From positions 356,893 through 420,892 of the forward strand of contig JANQQL010000042.1 of assembly GCA_028289345.1 (NCBI GenBank): a stretch of 64,000 nucleotides of DNA, in the 5' to 3' direction. Made by a program: the position numbers and the translations under genes. This DNA comes from Planctomycetota bacterium. Lineage in GTDB: Bacteria > Planctomycetota > B15-G4 > SIAN01. The notes below the pieces were generated by a model. That model saw only the letters and a list, made by a program, of their open reading frames with translations, ran no database searches and was not told where the DNA came from. This document shows, piece by piece, positions 17,481 to 26,756 of the stretch (position 1 is the first letter of the stretch; every line of letters begins with the position of its first letter).

Positions 17481-18571
17481 GGAGTCCGGTTTCGAGGAGC
17501 CATCCTCGAACGGATTGGATCTGGTGGTTGCTCGGGGCCGGGTTGTTGTGTCAATGCGACGATCCGGCTCCGTCGGATTCTGCGACCCCCGACGAAACGT
17601 CCCTGTTGGCGCCCGCACCGCCAGCCCCTGAGGAGCGGTCCCGCGCACCGCTGGTTGTCGAACCGGAGGAAGTCCAGCTCGGGGTGGTCGCGGCCGATCA
17701 GTCGCTTCTCTCGAGCTTCGAGGTGCGCAATCCGGGACCAGGGTCCGCTCGCGTACTCAACATCCAAGGATCCTGTGATTGTCTCGGCTTCGACTACGAT
17801 CGCCGCGAGTTGGCGGCAGGGGAAGCACTGACGGTTTCCGCAACGTTGCGACCCCGGAAGGGCAAAGGGGAACATCACGTTCACGCCACCATTGAGAGCA
17901 ACGTGGTGGGGGCGCGAGAGTCCGAAGTCCATTTCCGATACTTCTTACTGCCGACGATGGAGTTTCGCCCCTCGCCGTTGTCTCTTGGAAGGCGCATGCG
18001 AGGCACGACTGCCACCGACCGCATCGTGGCCAAGCTCGAGCTTCCCGAGAACTTCGCCGTTCCCACAGTGACGGCGCGAGTCCCCGCGGACGCGCCGTTT
18101 CAACTGACGTTCGAGCCACCGCAGGTGGTCCGAGAAGGGCATTTGCAGAAAGTCGAAGTGGGGGCCCGCGTGTCGCTGGACACGTCCCGACTGCTCGCTC
18201 CGTTCCGCAGTCGCGTCGCATTCGAAAGTGCGGGTTTTGCCACCAAGGACCTTTTGGTCACGGGGCAGGTCCACCCCGGCTGGTATCTCGAAGCTTCCCG
18301 AGTGAAGTGGGGGGCGGTGCCGGTGGGGGAATCCCGAACCCGCAAGGTCCTGCTTTTCTACACGCGGGACCAGGCCCCGGAAATCTTGGAGCTATCCTGC
18401 CCTCACCCCGCGATCTCCCTGGCGTGGGCAGCTCAGTCGGGAGCCCGGGCGCTCCGGCTGGATGTGACCTTCACGCCGCAGGAGCCGGGGCCCGTGGAGA
18501 CCGTGGCGCAGGTCCGAACAACTCTCTCGGAGGATGTCCAGACATTGGAGCTGGTGGCACAAGGCAAATGA
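17477..18571 (+). CDS. DUF1573-like lipoprotein
   Basis: A 364-residue exported protein. An Arg-rich N-terminus and hydrophobic WWLLGAGLLCQC suggest a lipoprotein anchor. The first Ig-like beta-sandwich carries the DUF1573 pattern with a CxC (GSCDCLGFDY) and then ELAAGEALTVSATL. Two more beta-sandwich repeats follow, each starting with a 'G.V.VGES' type turn. The GTG start overlaps the LysM stop by 4 bases (GTGA) without its own Shine-Dalgarno, so translational coupling decides it. The CxC motif suggests metal or redox binding, but the function of DUF1573 is not known. Confidence 0.75.
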   Translation: MRSPVSRSHPRTDWIWWLLGAGLLCQCDDPAPSDSATPDETSLLAPAPPAPEERSRAPLVVEPEEVQLGVVAADQSLLSSFEVRNPGPGSARVLNIQGSCDCLGFDYDRRELAAGEALTVSATLRPRKGKGEHHVHATIESNVVGARESEVHFRYFLLPTMEFRPSPLSLGRRMRGTTATDRIVAKLELPENFAVPTVTARVPADAPFQLTFEPPQVVREGHLQKVEVGARVSLDTSRLLAPFRSRVAFESAGFATKDLLVTGQVHPGWYLEASRVKWGAVPVGESRTRKVLLFYTRDQAPEILELSCPHPAISLAWAAQSGARALRLDVTFTPQEPGPVETVAQVRTTLSEDVQTLELVAQGK

Positions 18572-19626
18572 ACCAAAACCGATTCGTGCGAGCGATGATC
18601 CTGAGCGCCGGACTGCTCGGGTGCCTGGCAATCCCGACCCTTGCGGGCGACCGGGAAGACCCGCCGGCTCCCACCGTGTTGCTGACCCCGGCGGAAATCG
18701 ATGTGGGCATTTTGGAGCCCTACGAGAAGAAGAAGATCCAGTTCGAACTTCGCAACGCGAGCGAAGGGAAGCTGTTCATCACCCGCTTGGCCACGGGGTG
18801 CGCCTGCGTGGAGGTCGAAGCTCCGGACAAGGAACTCGAGCCGGGGGAAACGGTGACCATCCAAGGAGTGGTGACCGCCGCGCTCTCCCGCGGCAGCCGG
18901 CGCTTGGATGTCACAGTCACGACGACGGACCGCTCGACTCCGCGCGTGGTTTCGTCGGTGAGATTCGCCGTGCCTCCGATCTTGACGGCAACGCCGCCGA
19001 CGATCGACTTCGGCTTTGTTCGTGCGGGATCGACGGTGACGAAGGCGGTGTTGATCGAAGCGCAAGTCCCCGAGCCGATGAAGACCCTCGAGGTCGAGTC
19101 TGTGTTGCACTCGGAAAACTCTCCCCTCTCCCTCGAGGTCGGAGAGCTCGAGTGGGAGCGAGTCAATCCGTGGGTCCATGAGTATCGGCAGCAGCTTCAG
19201 GTCACCTTGGATGCGAGCAAGCTACGCAATCGCGAGATTCAAGGGCGGATTGAGTTTCGCGGCGAGGGGTTCACCAGCCGTCCTGTCGCCATCAAGGGAT
19301 TGGTGCACCGGGACTACAAGCTTCAGAACCCGAAGATTCACTTTGGCATCGTTCGGGTGGGGGAAACCAAGGTCAAGCGCTTTTGGATCGACTACTTCGA
19401 TCAAAAGAAGCCCCCCGAGGTTCTGGGGGTAGAAACCGACTTGGAAGGCCTGACGGTGGAGCCCTTCGTGGAGCACAAGGAAAGCCGGTTTCGTCTTCGG
19501 CTGACCTATGCCCCCGCGGCCGAAGGAGACTTTCGCGGCGAGGTTCGCCTGACCACCAGCTTCACAGAATCCCCGATCGTCATTCGAACGGAAGCCAAGG
19601 CGCGACCCCCGAAGAAGGATGGCTGA
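18568..19626 (+). CDS. DUF1573 family secreted protein
   Basis: A 352-residue protein with a signal peptide (MILSAGLLGCLAIPTLAG; the GC may also be a lipobox). It contains three Ig-like repeats; the first has the CxC of DUF1573 (ATGCACVEVE) followed by LEPGETVTIQG, the later ones have FGFVRAGSTVTK and FGIVRVGETKVK. The ATG at 18568 overlaps the upstream stop as ATGA. A paralogue of the preceding gene, probably arisen by duplication, and of the DUF1573 gene at 37094. Confidence 0.82.
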   Translation: MNQNRFVRAMILSAGLLGCLAIPTLAGDREDPPAPTVLLTPAEIDVGILEPYEKKKIQFELRNASEGKLFITRLATGCACVEVEAPDKELEPGETVTIQGVVTAALSRGSRRLDVTVTTTDRSTPRVVSSVRFAVPPILTATPPTIDFGFVRAGSTVTKAVLIEAQVPEPMKTLEVESVLHSENSPLSLEVGELEWERVNPWVHEYRQQLQVTLDASKLRNREIQGRIEFRGEGFTSRPVAIKGLVHRDYKLQNPKIHFGIVRVGETKVKRFWIDYFDQKKPPEVLGVETDLEGLTVEPFVEHKESRFRLRLTYAPAAEGDFRGEVRLTTSFTESPIVIRTEAKARPPKKDG

Positions 19627-19645
19627 GGGGCGCTGACAGGGGCGC

Positions 19646-20182
19646 TCAGCGAAGCGTCGGAATGTTGGCGAGAGCCTCGACCGGGCTGAGTCGATCGATC
19701 ACCGAGCCGGCTTCGTCGTCCTCAAAGAGCCCTGCCTGGGCGAGTTCCATCTTGGCTTTCAACCCATGGCGACGTGCACTGAGCTCTTCGCGCATGGCGA
19801 GCAACTTTCGGTGACCTTGCACGACCTGCTCGAGCTCTTCTTTCATCCGAGAAATGTTGCCTTTGCGGGCCTCGTGGATGGTCTCACACAGCTCTGACTT
19901 GCACCGGCACAGGTCTTTCTCTGCCTTCCTGACCAGGTCCTGCAAGGTGTGCAGGGTTTGCTCCAGAGAGCGAATGGATCCGTCGGTGCTGCGGAGGTGC
20001 TTGTCGACCTGTGAAATCTCTCGGTCGAGCTTCTGGGTCGTGCGATTGCTGATCCGAACCTTTTCGGCCTCCTCGCCGCGACGCACCTCACACTTCGCCT
20101 CGGAGCGGCAGTCCGCCTGCCGGCGGACGTGACCGAAGAGCCCGACGAAGACAACCAAGAAGACGAGGGTGCTGAGTCGCAT
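19646..20182 (-). CDS. Exported coiled-coil protein of unknown function
   Basis: A 178-residue protein starting with a clear signal peptide or membrane anchor (LVFLVVFVGLFGHV). Residues about 45-145 are a continuous heptad-type coiled coil with several Cys-containing positions (ADCRSEAKCEV and KDLCRCKSELCE). The gene ends 19 bp from the convergent DUF1573 gene and follows the coiled-coil gene at 20293 on the same strand. I do not recognise a family. Confidence 0.6.
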   Translation of the reverse strand: MRLSTLVFLVVFVGLFGHVRRQADCRSEAKCEVRRGEEAEKVRISNRTTQKLDREISQVDKHLRSTDGSIRSLEQTLHTLQDLVRKAEKDLCRCKSELCETIHEARKGNISRMKEELEQVVQGHRKLLAMREELSARRHGLKAKMELAQAGLFEDDEAGSVIDRLSPVEALANIPTLR

Positions 20183-20292
20183 GGCGGAACCTTTCGGGGC
20201 TGGGAAAGGGAGGAGGGGAGAACCGGGGGTCGGGAGGGGTGGGCCGACCCGACCCCCCGGATGTCCTAGGAAGTACGCAGACCGAAGGGGGC

Positions 20293-21162
20293 TCAGTCGT
20301 CCCGAAGGACCACCATGGCCGTCTTCGATCCGTCGGCATCGGTGCGCTCCAACAGGAGGGCGAGTTCGTCAGAGACGTTGGCTGCCGGCCGGTCCGTTTC
20401 TTCGTAATCGATGCCTGCCACGTGTCCGCTGCCCGAGCCGACCCGAATCTGGTCGTCCAGCATTCGGTTCTTCACCATCAGCTTGCGCTCGAACTTGGCG
20501 AGAAGCTGTCGGGCTTCTCCGATCTCGGTGTTGAACTCGCGGGCGTCAAAGTCCATCGCCACTGCTTCCGCGTAGATCTCGCGAGCCTTGTAGTGCTCGA
20601 GCTGCGCCGACAGCTCGTCCACTCGTCCGGCCAGTTCCTGGCGAACGGCCTTGCCGCGGGCCACGTTCTCTTGGGCGATCTGAAGGGCGTTGCGGCGGGT
20701 CAACAGGGTCTTGCGCAGCTGGGCGACCGTGTCTTCATGAACCTTGAACAAGCGCATCTTGTCCGCGACATCTTGTTCGATTTCTTTTCGAGTGTAGGTC
20801 ACGCCGCCGATGTTGAACGCGTTCACGTCCGTATTCAGGATCGAGTTGGCTTTCTCGAGATTCTTGCGCAGGTGCTCCAAGGTGCTCTGGCGTTCTTTGA
20901 TGTCCGCCTCGAGGTTCTCGGCGCCAAGTTCTTCCCGCAGTGCCGTTTCCTTCAGCTCCGCGATCTCGCGGTCGAGGGTGTCGACGCGGTTGCGAATCTT
21001 GCGCAACTCAGCCGACATGCCCTGGAATTCATTGATTTGTTCTTTGACGCGTGCCTGGCCGTTGCGCATCCAGTCCACGCAACGATCGGCGCCAAACGTG
21101 GCGACGGCCGCACCTCCCGCCAGAGCGGCAAGGAATCCGAATTTCATGGCGAATTTCAACAT
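20293..21162 (-). CDS. Membrane-anchored coiled-coil protein
   Basis: A 289-residue protein with an N-terminal signal anchor (FGFLAALAGGAAVATFGA) and long coiled coils over about 30-120 and 140-230 (QGMSAELRKIRNRVDTLDREI). It ends with an acidic tail. ATG 21162 has a strong GGAGG 9 bases upstream, which excludes the longer frame to 21267. Such proteins with a conserved ITYTR-like 'GGVTYTRKEIEQD' stretch are frequent in planctomycetes but have no known role; this is from memory of the group, not a search. Confidence 0.65.
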   Translation of the reverse strand: MLKFAMKFGFLAALAGGAAVATFGADRCVDWMRNGQARVKEQINEFQGMSAELRKIRNRVDTLDREIAELKETALREELGAENLEADIKERQSTLEHLRKNLEKANSILNTDVNAFNIGGVTYTRKEIEQDVADKMRLFKVHEDTVAQLRKTLLTRRNALQIAQENVARGKAVRQELAGRVDELSAQLEHYKAREIYAEAVAMDFDAREFNTEIGEARQLLAKFERKLMVKNRMLDDQIRVGSGSGHVAGIDYEETDRPAANVSDELALLLERTDADGSKTAMVVLRDD

Positions 21163-21199
21163 GAGTGGTACCTCCAAGGTCAATCCGTTGGTCGACTTT

Positions 21200-21574
21200 C
21201 TAGGACGAAAGGGCTCGGGCGGCGGTGAATGCCAGCTCTGCTCGGCGGGCAGTGCCATAGGCATCAATCACCCCGAACACCCAGGGAACAATCAGCCAGC
21301 AAGTTGCAAAAACCAAAACTCCGCGGAAGAAGCGGCCGTTGTAGACCTGACCAGCACCCGGAATGAACAAACTGAGCAATGCGGCGGTCCAGGCTTCTTT
21401 GCGCGACTCAGGCGCGACGTGGTCCATGTGCTGCGGAACCAGGTCGCCTCCACAGTAGGGACACGCGATGGCGTTGGGCTCCAGCGACGGGGTCCGCTCG
21501 CCGCAAAGACCGCAGAAAGGCGCGAAGTAGGCTTCTTTCTTCGGTGCTTTGGTGGTTGTCGTCGTGCCAGTCAT
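21200..21574 (-). CDS. Zinc-ribbon TM2-like membrane protein
   Basis: A 124-residue protein. A zinc ribbon (CGLCG ... CPYCG, about 20-45) is followed by two membrane segments carrying FIPGAGQVYNGRFFRGVL, the module shared with the two preceding genes (the B-box protein and the kinase C-terminus). ATG at 21574 has GGAAGG upstream; the in-frame extension to 21637 is not needed. It starts 40 bp after the stop of the B-box gene and belongs to the same operon-like run. Confidence 0.65.
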   Translation of the reverse strand: MTGTTTTTKAPKKEAYFAPFCGLCGERTPSLEPNAIACPYCGGDLVPQHMDHVAPESRKEAWTAALLSLFIPGAGQVYNGRFFRGVLVFATCWLIVPWVFGVIDAYGTARRAELAFTAARALSS

Positions 21575-21614
21575 GCTTGGGTTTCCTTCCGGGAATAGTC
21601 CGTTCCGGTGAGTT

Positions 21615-22265
21615 TCATTCACGAGTTTCTTGGGCAATCAAGAGCGCCGCGCCGACGGCCGCCAGGGGAACCAGTGCATTCCCCGGTGCCGCGTCGAATC
21701 CTCCGGCCTGGAAGAAGGTGAAGGCCAGGACGCCGAGACCCGCCAACGTGAAGACGTTGTCGTCGACGTGATCGCGAGCGCGTTCTTTGTCGTCGCGGCG
21801 TGACTCCGTGCGACGGTCGTTGTGCACGTTCGTCACTCGGTAAGCATCGAACAAGTTGAAGGCGTAGAGGAAGCACGCCAACAGCGCCGGAACTCCCGAG
21901 TCCTGCAAAGCGAGGGCGATTCCGAAGAACAGGAAACCGCGCATCCAGCGGCCGGCGTAGGCTTGGCCCAGTCCGGGGACGAGCGCCAGGAGTGCCGCGA
22001 AGGTTGGGCTGCGGCGCGCGCGCCGCTTGGGAGTCGCGGCGGGTGCCGCCGCCGAAGCGGCGCTGGGGGTCGCCTTGGCGCTGGCCTGGGCCGCCGCTGG
22101 TTCCTCACTGCCAGGAAAGACCGAGCGGTGCATCCTGCCCTTGCATCCTCGGCAGTAGTTGCGGACGCCGATCTTGCAGCGGCAAGTCTCACACAGGTGG
22201 ATCCCGCAGATCACACAGCGGGCTGCGGCGTTGACGCGGGGGTGAGTGGCGCACACGAGTTTCAA
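21615..22265 (-). CDS. B-box-type zinc-finger TM2-like membrane protein
   Basis: A 216-residue protein. Residues 1-45 form a Cys/His-rich B-box-like finger (CATHPRVNAAARCVICGIHLC, then CRCKIG and CRGCKG), followed by an Ala/Pro-rich linker to about 85, then a membrane part with LVPGLGQAYAGRWMRGFLFF, a second and third helix and a C-terminal pair of helices. The central motif is the same module as in the kinase at 22458 and the zinc-ribbon protein at 21200. Function unknown; likely a sensor or partner of the kinase. Confidence 0.65.
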   Translation of the reverse strand: MKLVCATHPRVNAAARCVICGIHLCETCRCKIGVRNYCRGCKGRMHRSVFPGSEEPAAAQASAKATPSAASAAAPAATPKRRARRSPTFAALLALVPGLGQAYAGRWMRGFLFFGIALALQDSGVPALLACFLYAFNLFDAYRVTNVHNDRRTESRRDDKERARDHVDDNVFTLAGLGVLAFTFFQAGGFDAAPGNALVPLAAVGAALLIAQETRE

Positions 22266-22387
22266 TGAAGAGTCCTCCCGAGTTCGGGAACCACACAGAG
22301 CTTGGTCGGGGAGACAGATATCAAGCCTCGTGCCGTGCGGGGGGAGGACTTCAGGAAACTACATAAGGCAATCTATTGGAGTGACTT

Positions 22388-22408
22388 AGGGCCGACTGGT
22401 TCGGCCCT
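22388..22408 (-). terminator. Hairpin downstream of the kinase gene
   Basis: Perfect 8-bp stem AGGGCCGA/TCGGCCCT with a 5-base loop, 50 bp past the kinase stop and 120 bp before the next gene. There is no T-tract on the minus strand, so it may attenuate or stabilise RNA rather than terminate. Confidence 0.4.
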
Positions 22409-22457
22409 CCCGCGGTCCGAAATGGCCGCCGGGGAGTGGTAGGAATCCTGACAGACG

Positions 22458-24359
22458 TTAGGTTTCCTGACGGCGGATCACACTTGGGTCGTGACCAAGT
22501 CCGGGCTGGTTCCGCGCCTCCCTGGCCCTCCGAGCGGCGGTCTGCGCGGCGATCAATCCCGAAAGGATCCACAGGGAGAAGAAGAAGCCTCCGGGGCCGG
22601 AGTCTCCGATCGCTAGCGTCAGCGGAAGCAGGGAGAAAAACACCAGTCCCAGCCAGATCCGGCCGGCATACATGAGCCCAATGCCGGGCAGCAACGACAG
22701 ACCGATGGCCATCTTCCAGGAGGGAGCGCGTTTCCTTGCCACCCGCTGCACCACGGTTCGGGACAGTTGCGCGGCGTAGACCTGCGCTCCGCAAAGCATG
22801 TCCTGGAGAGGACTTCGTCCGCCGCCGAACTTGCCGAGCAGCCACAGCAAGCCGAGGTAGGTCGCACCCACGACCGCCAACTGCCGGGACTGGGCCATGG
22901 TGCCGAGATCGAGCGTGCCCTGGTCGATGTGCAAGAGAGCATGCGACAGGGTGGGGGACAGAAGCGCGATGCCCGGGAACACAATCACCGCTCGTAGGAA
23001 ACCCCGCCAGGCTCCCAGGTCGTGTCCATCGAGGCGGCACACCCGGAGTTTGAAGATTCGCTTGCCAAAGCTGCGCCCCCCCGTGGCGTCGCCCACGGCG
23101 AAGTAAGTCAGTGCCAAGAGCAGTGCCAGCGAGGCAAGTCCGTATCGAGATTCGGCGAACAAGGAGTCAAAGGTACGAAGGGGAGAGTCCGGCAATGTTC
23201 CTCGCACTCCCCAAGCCGCGGCGAACAGCAGCCCTTCGATCAGTGAGAGGTCGACGACCAGCGAGAGGATGCGACGCAGCCCTCCTGCGGGTCGCAACAG
23301 AAGTTCGGTCGGAATGGCATCGGGCATCAAGTAGGTCGTGCGACCATCTCGGACCTTTTGTCGGGGTGCCGCGGCACCGTGCAGCGGCTCTTCCCCGCGG
23401 GACACCCGGGCCAAGTCCTCGAGCAGCTTTTCGTAGCCGTCGTAGCGATCCTCCGGCCGTTTTTGCAGAAGTCGGTGGATGACCTTCTCGATGCCTGCGG
23501 AAAGATGGGGAGCCTGCGAGCGGAGCGCTGGAGGTTCGTCATGCATGTGCTTCATGATGACCGCCACCGGCGTGTCTGCGGTGAACGGGGGGCGGCCACA
23601 AAGCAGGTGGTAGAAGGAGGCTCCCAGGGAGTACAGGTCGGAGCGGTGATCGACTCGCCGTCCCTGGCCCTGTTCCGGAGACATGTAGTGTGGGGTCCCG
23701 AGGACTTCTCCGGTGAGCGTCAAATGGGAGTCGGTGTCCGAAGCTTTGGCCAGCCCGAAGTCCGCAATCTTCAGTTGCCCATCTTGTTGCAACATCAGAT
23801 TGGTCGGCTTGATGTCCCGGTGGGTGATGCTTTTGGCGGAAGCGGCTTGAAGACCGAGGGCGACTTGGCGCATCCAGTGCAGTGCCTGAGTCTCGTTCGG
23901 CGGTTGGTCATTGCACACGGCCAGAAGGTTGCGACCGTCCAGATACTCCATCGCAATGAACGGGGTCGAGTTCGACACGCCCACGTCCAGGACGCGAACG
24001 ATGTTTGGGTGATTGAGCTGGGCCGCCGCACGAGCCTCGCGGCGAAACCGGGATACGAAATCTTCCCGCGCTTGCAACGACGGATGCAGGATCTTGAGGG
24101 CGACTCGTTTTCCGGTGTTCTCGTGATGAGCTTCGTAGACGGTGCCCATGCCGCCTTGGCCCAAGGTACGGCCGATCCGGTAACTGCCGACCGTCGAGTC
24201 GACGGCAGGAGTCAGTACTGCGGTTGGGGAACTCGCGGCCGAGGCGCTTCCCGGCACGGTGTTTCTTTCGCGACACGTGGGGCACACCACCGACTCGGCG
24301 GTGGGGGCCGCCGTCAGCAGCCGCCCGCACTGGCAAAAGAAACGCGTCTCACTGTTCAC
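22458..24359 (-). CDS. Ser/Thr protein kinase with zinc ribbon, RDD and TM2-like membrane domains
   Basis: A 633-residue Hanks-type kinase. N-terminal zinc ribbon (Cys 9, 11, 26, 29), then the kinase domain from about 60: glycine loop GQGGMGTVY, Lys89 in VALKIL, catalytic HRDIKPTN, DFG as ADFGLA, and the GTPHYMSPEQ activation segment. After a linker come an RDD-like membrane domain (about 370-545, with 'DATGGRSFGKRIFKLRV') and a final TM2-like module (LLPGIGLMYAGRIWLGLVFF). The GTG at 24359 overlaps the stop of the sigma-54 activator gene as GTGA, so the two are translated together. The FHA domain of that partner could read phospho-Thr made by this kinase (inference). Confidence 0.9.
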   Translation of the reverse strand: MNSETRFFCQCGRLLTAAPTAESVVCPTCRERNTVPGSASAASSPTAVLTPAVDSTVGSYRIGRTLGQGGMGTVYEAHHENTGKRVALKILHPSLQAREDFVSRFRREARAAAQLNHPNIVRVLDVGVSNSTPFIAMEYLDGRNLLAVCNDQPPNETQALHWMRQVALGLQAASAKSITHRDIKPTNLMLQQDGQLKIADFGLAKASDTDSHLTLTGEVLGTPHYMSPEQGQGRRVDHRSDLYSLGASFYHLLCGRPPFTADTPVAVIMKHMHDEPPALRSQAPHLSAGIEKVIHRLLQKRPEDRYDGYEKLLEDLARVSRGEEPLHGAAAPRQKVRDGRTTYLMPDAIPTELLLRPAGGLRRILSLVVDLSLIEGLLFAAAWGVRGTLPDSPLRTFDSLFAESRYGLASLALLLALTYFAVGDATGGRSFGKRIFKLRVCRLDGHDLGAWRGFLRAVIVFPGIALLSPTLSHALLHIDQGTLDLGTMAQSRQLAVVGATYLGLLWLLGKFGGGRSPLQDMLCGAQVYAAQLSRTVVQRVARKRAPSWKMAIGLSLLPGIGLMYAGRIWLGLVFFSLLPLTLAIGDSGPGGFFFSLWILSGLIAAQTAARRAREARNQPGLGHDPSVIRRQET

Positions 24360-26215
24360 GAGGAGGGCTTCAGTTCGTAGTTCCGGATCTTTTCGTACAA
24401 AGTGATTCGGGCCATCCCGAGGATCTCCGCGGTCCGCGTCTTGTTCCACCCGGTCGCTTCGAGAACTCGATAGATGTGAGCCTTCTCCACTTCACTCAGG
24501 GAGACCAGTTCCTGCTCCACCGCCGCCGGAGTCGTTGCCGGCGTGTTGGTCAGGCCCAGATCGTCGGGCTGAATCTCGGTCCCTGCGGTAAGGAGCAACG
24601 CACGTTCCAGAGCGTTGCGAAGTTCTCGGACATTTCCCGGCCAGTGGTGGGCGGCCAAGGCTGCGCGTGCTTCCGGCGAGAGTGCCGGCTTGGCCCGCCC
24701 GGTGGTTCGGGCCAGGTCTTCGAGGAGGAAGTTCGCGATCGCTTCCAGGTCGTCGGCGTGGTCCCTCAGCGGCGGGGTGTGGATTTCCACGACTTTGAGC
24801 CGGTAGAGCAGGTCCGAGCGGAACCTGCCCGATTTCGCTAGAGCGTCCAGGTCTCGATTGGTGGCCGCCAGGAAACGAACGTCAGCCTGCACTTCCTGCT
24901 GCCCTCCGACTCGAAAGAAACGCTTCTCTTCGAGGAGTCGAAGAAGCATTGCTTGGACGTCGATGGGCAGTTCCCCGATCTCATCCAAGAACAGGGTTCC
25001 CCCGTGAGCGAGCTCGACCAATCCCATGCGTTGCTGGTCGGCTCCGGTGAACGCGCCCTTCTCGTGACCGAAGATCTCGCTGAGAACGACAGACGGTGGC
25101 AGAGCTCCACAATTGAGCGCGACGAAGGGCTGGTTGGCCCGCGCGCTTCCCTCGTGGATGCCCCGTGCCACCAGTTCCTTGCCGGTGCCACTTTCTCCGG
25201 TGATCAGCACCGTGGCGTCGACTTGGGCCGCCTTGAGAATGGTCTCCCGGAGTTGGCGCATCGGCTCCGACTCGCCGACCAGCCGGAGCGAAGGGGAAGC
25301 TTTGCGGAGCTGTTCGTTCTCTCGGGCCAGATTTTCTCGCTCCCACAGGGCATCCGCCGCGAGTCCAATCTGACGGGCCGCCGCGTTCAGGAACGACAAG
25401 TCCTCAGGATGAATCGGGTTGCGCAGGCCTTTCGACGCCACGTACAACGCCCCGGAGCGTCCGCGCAAGGGAATCGGAGCACAGGCAATGCGCAACGCGC
25501 CCGCGGCGGCGATGCTTTCCGAAGCGGCCAAATCCGGTTCCGCTTGGATGTCGTTGGCGAGCACGGCTTCCGATGCGCGCAACACTCGACGCACGACCGT
25601 CCAGCTGAAGGGCGGCGGCGTGCCACCTCCCACCGCGACCGAAGCGGTGGGCTTCAAGGTCTCGGCGCTCGAACCAAGGATGACGTGTCCGAAGTCCAGG
25701 GAAAGAGCTCCCAGGATCGTCTCGAGCACCCCGCGGAACATCGCCCGAGTGTTGTCGGCTTGGCTGATCCCCGAGAGAATCCCATACAGCGACTGCAGAT
25801 GTCGCCGCACGATCTCGACTTCCAAGGACTCAGGACGGTACTCCACTTCCTTGGCATCGATCGTGAGTTCGACGCTTTCGGAGCCAATGTACGTGGTGCG
25901 AAACGGTTCCGGCGACTCACTCCCGATTTCGAGGCGCAGCAGAATGCGGCCCACGACCACCGTGTCGCCTGCCTTCAAGCGGGCGCGCTTGATCTTGGAG
26001 CCATTCACGAAGGTGCCGTTGGTCGAATCCAGGTCGCGAACTTGCACCATGTTCTGAACGATCTCGAACTCGCAGTGCAATCGTGAGACGCCCTCTTCCG
26101 AGAGAGTGATGTCTGCGTCCGGAGAGCGACCAACGGTCAGCTTTTGGTGAATGTCGCGGGAGTGCTCCTTTCCCGCCGAGTCGAAATAGACCAGTCGCAT
26201 GGTCGGCAGGGTCAT
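24356..26215 (-). CDS. FHA-GAF-sigma-54 activator, Fis family
   Basis: A 619-residue enhancer-binding transcription activator. The FHA domain is at about 25-95 (VGRSPDADI, SRLHCEF, STNGTFVNG), with Arg, Ser and Asn of the phosphothreonine site intact. A GAF-type domain spans about 145-300. The AAA+ domain follows with GESGTGKE Walker A, the sigma-54-binding loop GAFTGA, and LFLDEIGELP Walker B. The C-terminal Fis-type HTH carries NKTRTAEILGM. Domain order FHA-GAF-AAA-HTH is standard. It lies directly upstream of the kinase gene; no sigma-54 promoter could be picked out nearby. Confidence 0.93.
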   Translation of the reverse strand: MTLPTMRLVYFDSAGKEHSRDIHQKLTVGRSPDADITLSEEGVSRLHCEFEIVQNMVQVRDLDSTNGTFVNGSKIKRARLKAGDTVVVGRILLRLEIGSESPEPFRTTYIGSESVELTIDAKEVEYRPESLEVEIVRRHLQSLYGILSGISQADNTRAMFRGVLETILGALSLDFGHVILGSSAETLKPTASVAVGGGTPPPFSWTVVRRVLRASEAVLANDIQAEPDLAASESIAAAGALRIACAPIPLRGRSGALYVASKGLRNPIHPEDLSFLNAAARQIGLAADALWERENLARENEQLRKASPSLRLVGESEPMRQLRETILKAAQVDATVLITGESGTGKELVARGIHEGSARANQPFVALNCGALPPSVVLSEIFGHEKGAFTGADQQRMGLVELAHGGTLFLDEIGELPIDVQAMLLRLLEEKRFFRVGGQQEVQADVRFLAATNRDLDALAKSGRFRSDLLYRLKVVEIHTPPLRDHADDLEAIANFLLEDLARTTGRAKPALSPEARAALAAHHWPGNVRELRNALERALLLTAGTEIQPDDLGLTNTPATTPAAVEQELVSLSEVEKAHIYRVLEATGWNKTRTAEILGMARITLYEKIRNYELKPSS

Positions 26216-26270
26216 GGCTCTCCCCTAAGCCGGAGAGCAGAGTGTTCGGTGAGGCTGGGAAGCGGCGCGG

Positions 26271-26756
26271 TCATTCGGCGGGCTCCGGAGCCGGCCGCGG
26301 GATGGGGCGCGGACGCGAATCCACGATCTCGAAAGCAATGTTGGACTCCAGCTTGTGGAGTCCGGCCGGAGCCAAGGCGTAATAGCGGATCTCGCCAGCC
26401 AGGCTCTCACGCACGACGTCGACCATGCTGGCCTCGATCTCGTGGTGGTAGATCCGAACCGCGTTCCCCGAGGGGCCGAAGCGTTCGACCTGGAGGAAGA
26501 TCGTCGGAAGGGTCTTGGCGAGGAACCAGACCCGCTGCATCCACTCGGGAAGCGCTTTTTCATGGAGAGGGTCGCGGATCCGACCGAGGTGGTGGTGGGG
26601 AATCCAGGCTTCGCCGAACAGGCTCGGATAGAACACCTTGCCCTGGTCCTTGCGAAGATCGAGCACGATCCCCGGCTCGGAGGGGAGGCGCATGGTGCCT
26701 CGCCACTCCGGATCGTTGCACACGACCAAGTCGCCGACTTCGGGGATTTGACTCAA
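26271..26756 (-). CDS. Hypothetical soluble protein, TTG start
   Basis: A 161-residue protein I do not recognise. The start is TTG at 26756, supported by AAGGAGAAC upstream and by a TTGA overlap with the stop of the small membrane gene at 26753. The first 60 residues look like an SH3/KOW-like small barrel (GDLVVCNDPEWRGTMRL, then GIVLDLRKDQGKVFYPS). The remainder is helix-rich with a Pro/Arg tail. Neighbouring genes suggest a role at the membrane, but nothing is certain. Confidence 0.6.
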   Translation of the reverse strand: MSQIPEVGDLVVCNDPEWRGTMRLPSEPGIVLDLRKDQGKVFYPSLFGEAWIPHHHLGRIRDPLHEKALPEWMQRVWFLAKTLPTIFLQVERFGPSGNAVRIYHHEIEASMVDVVRESLAGEIRYYALAPAGLHKLESNIAFEIVDSRPRPIPRPAPEPAE

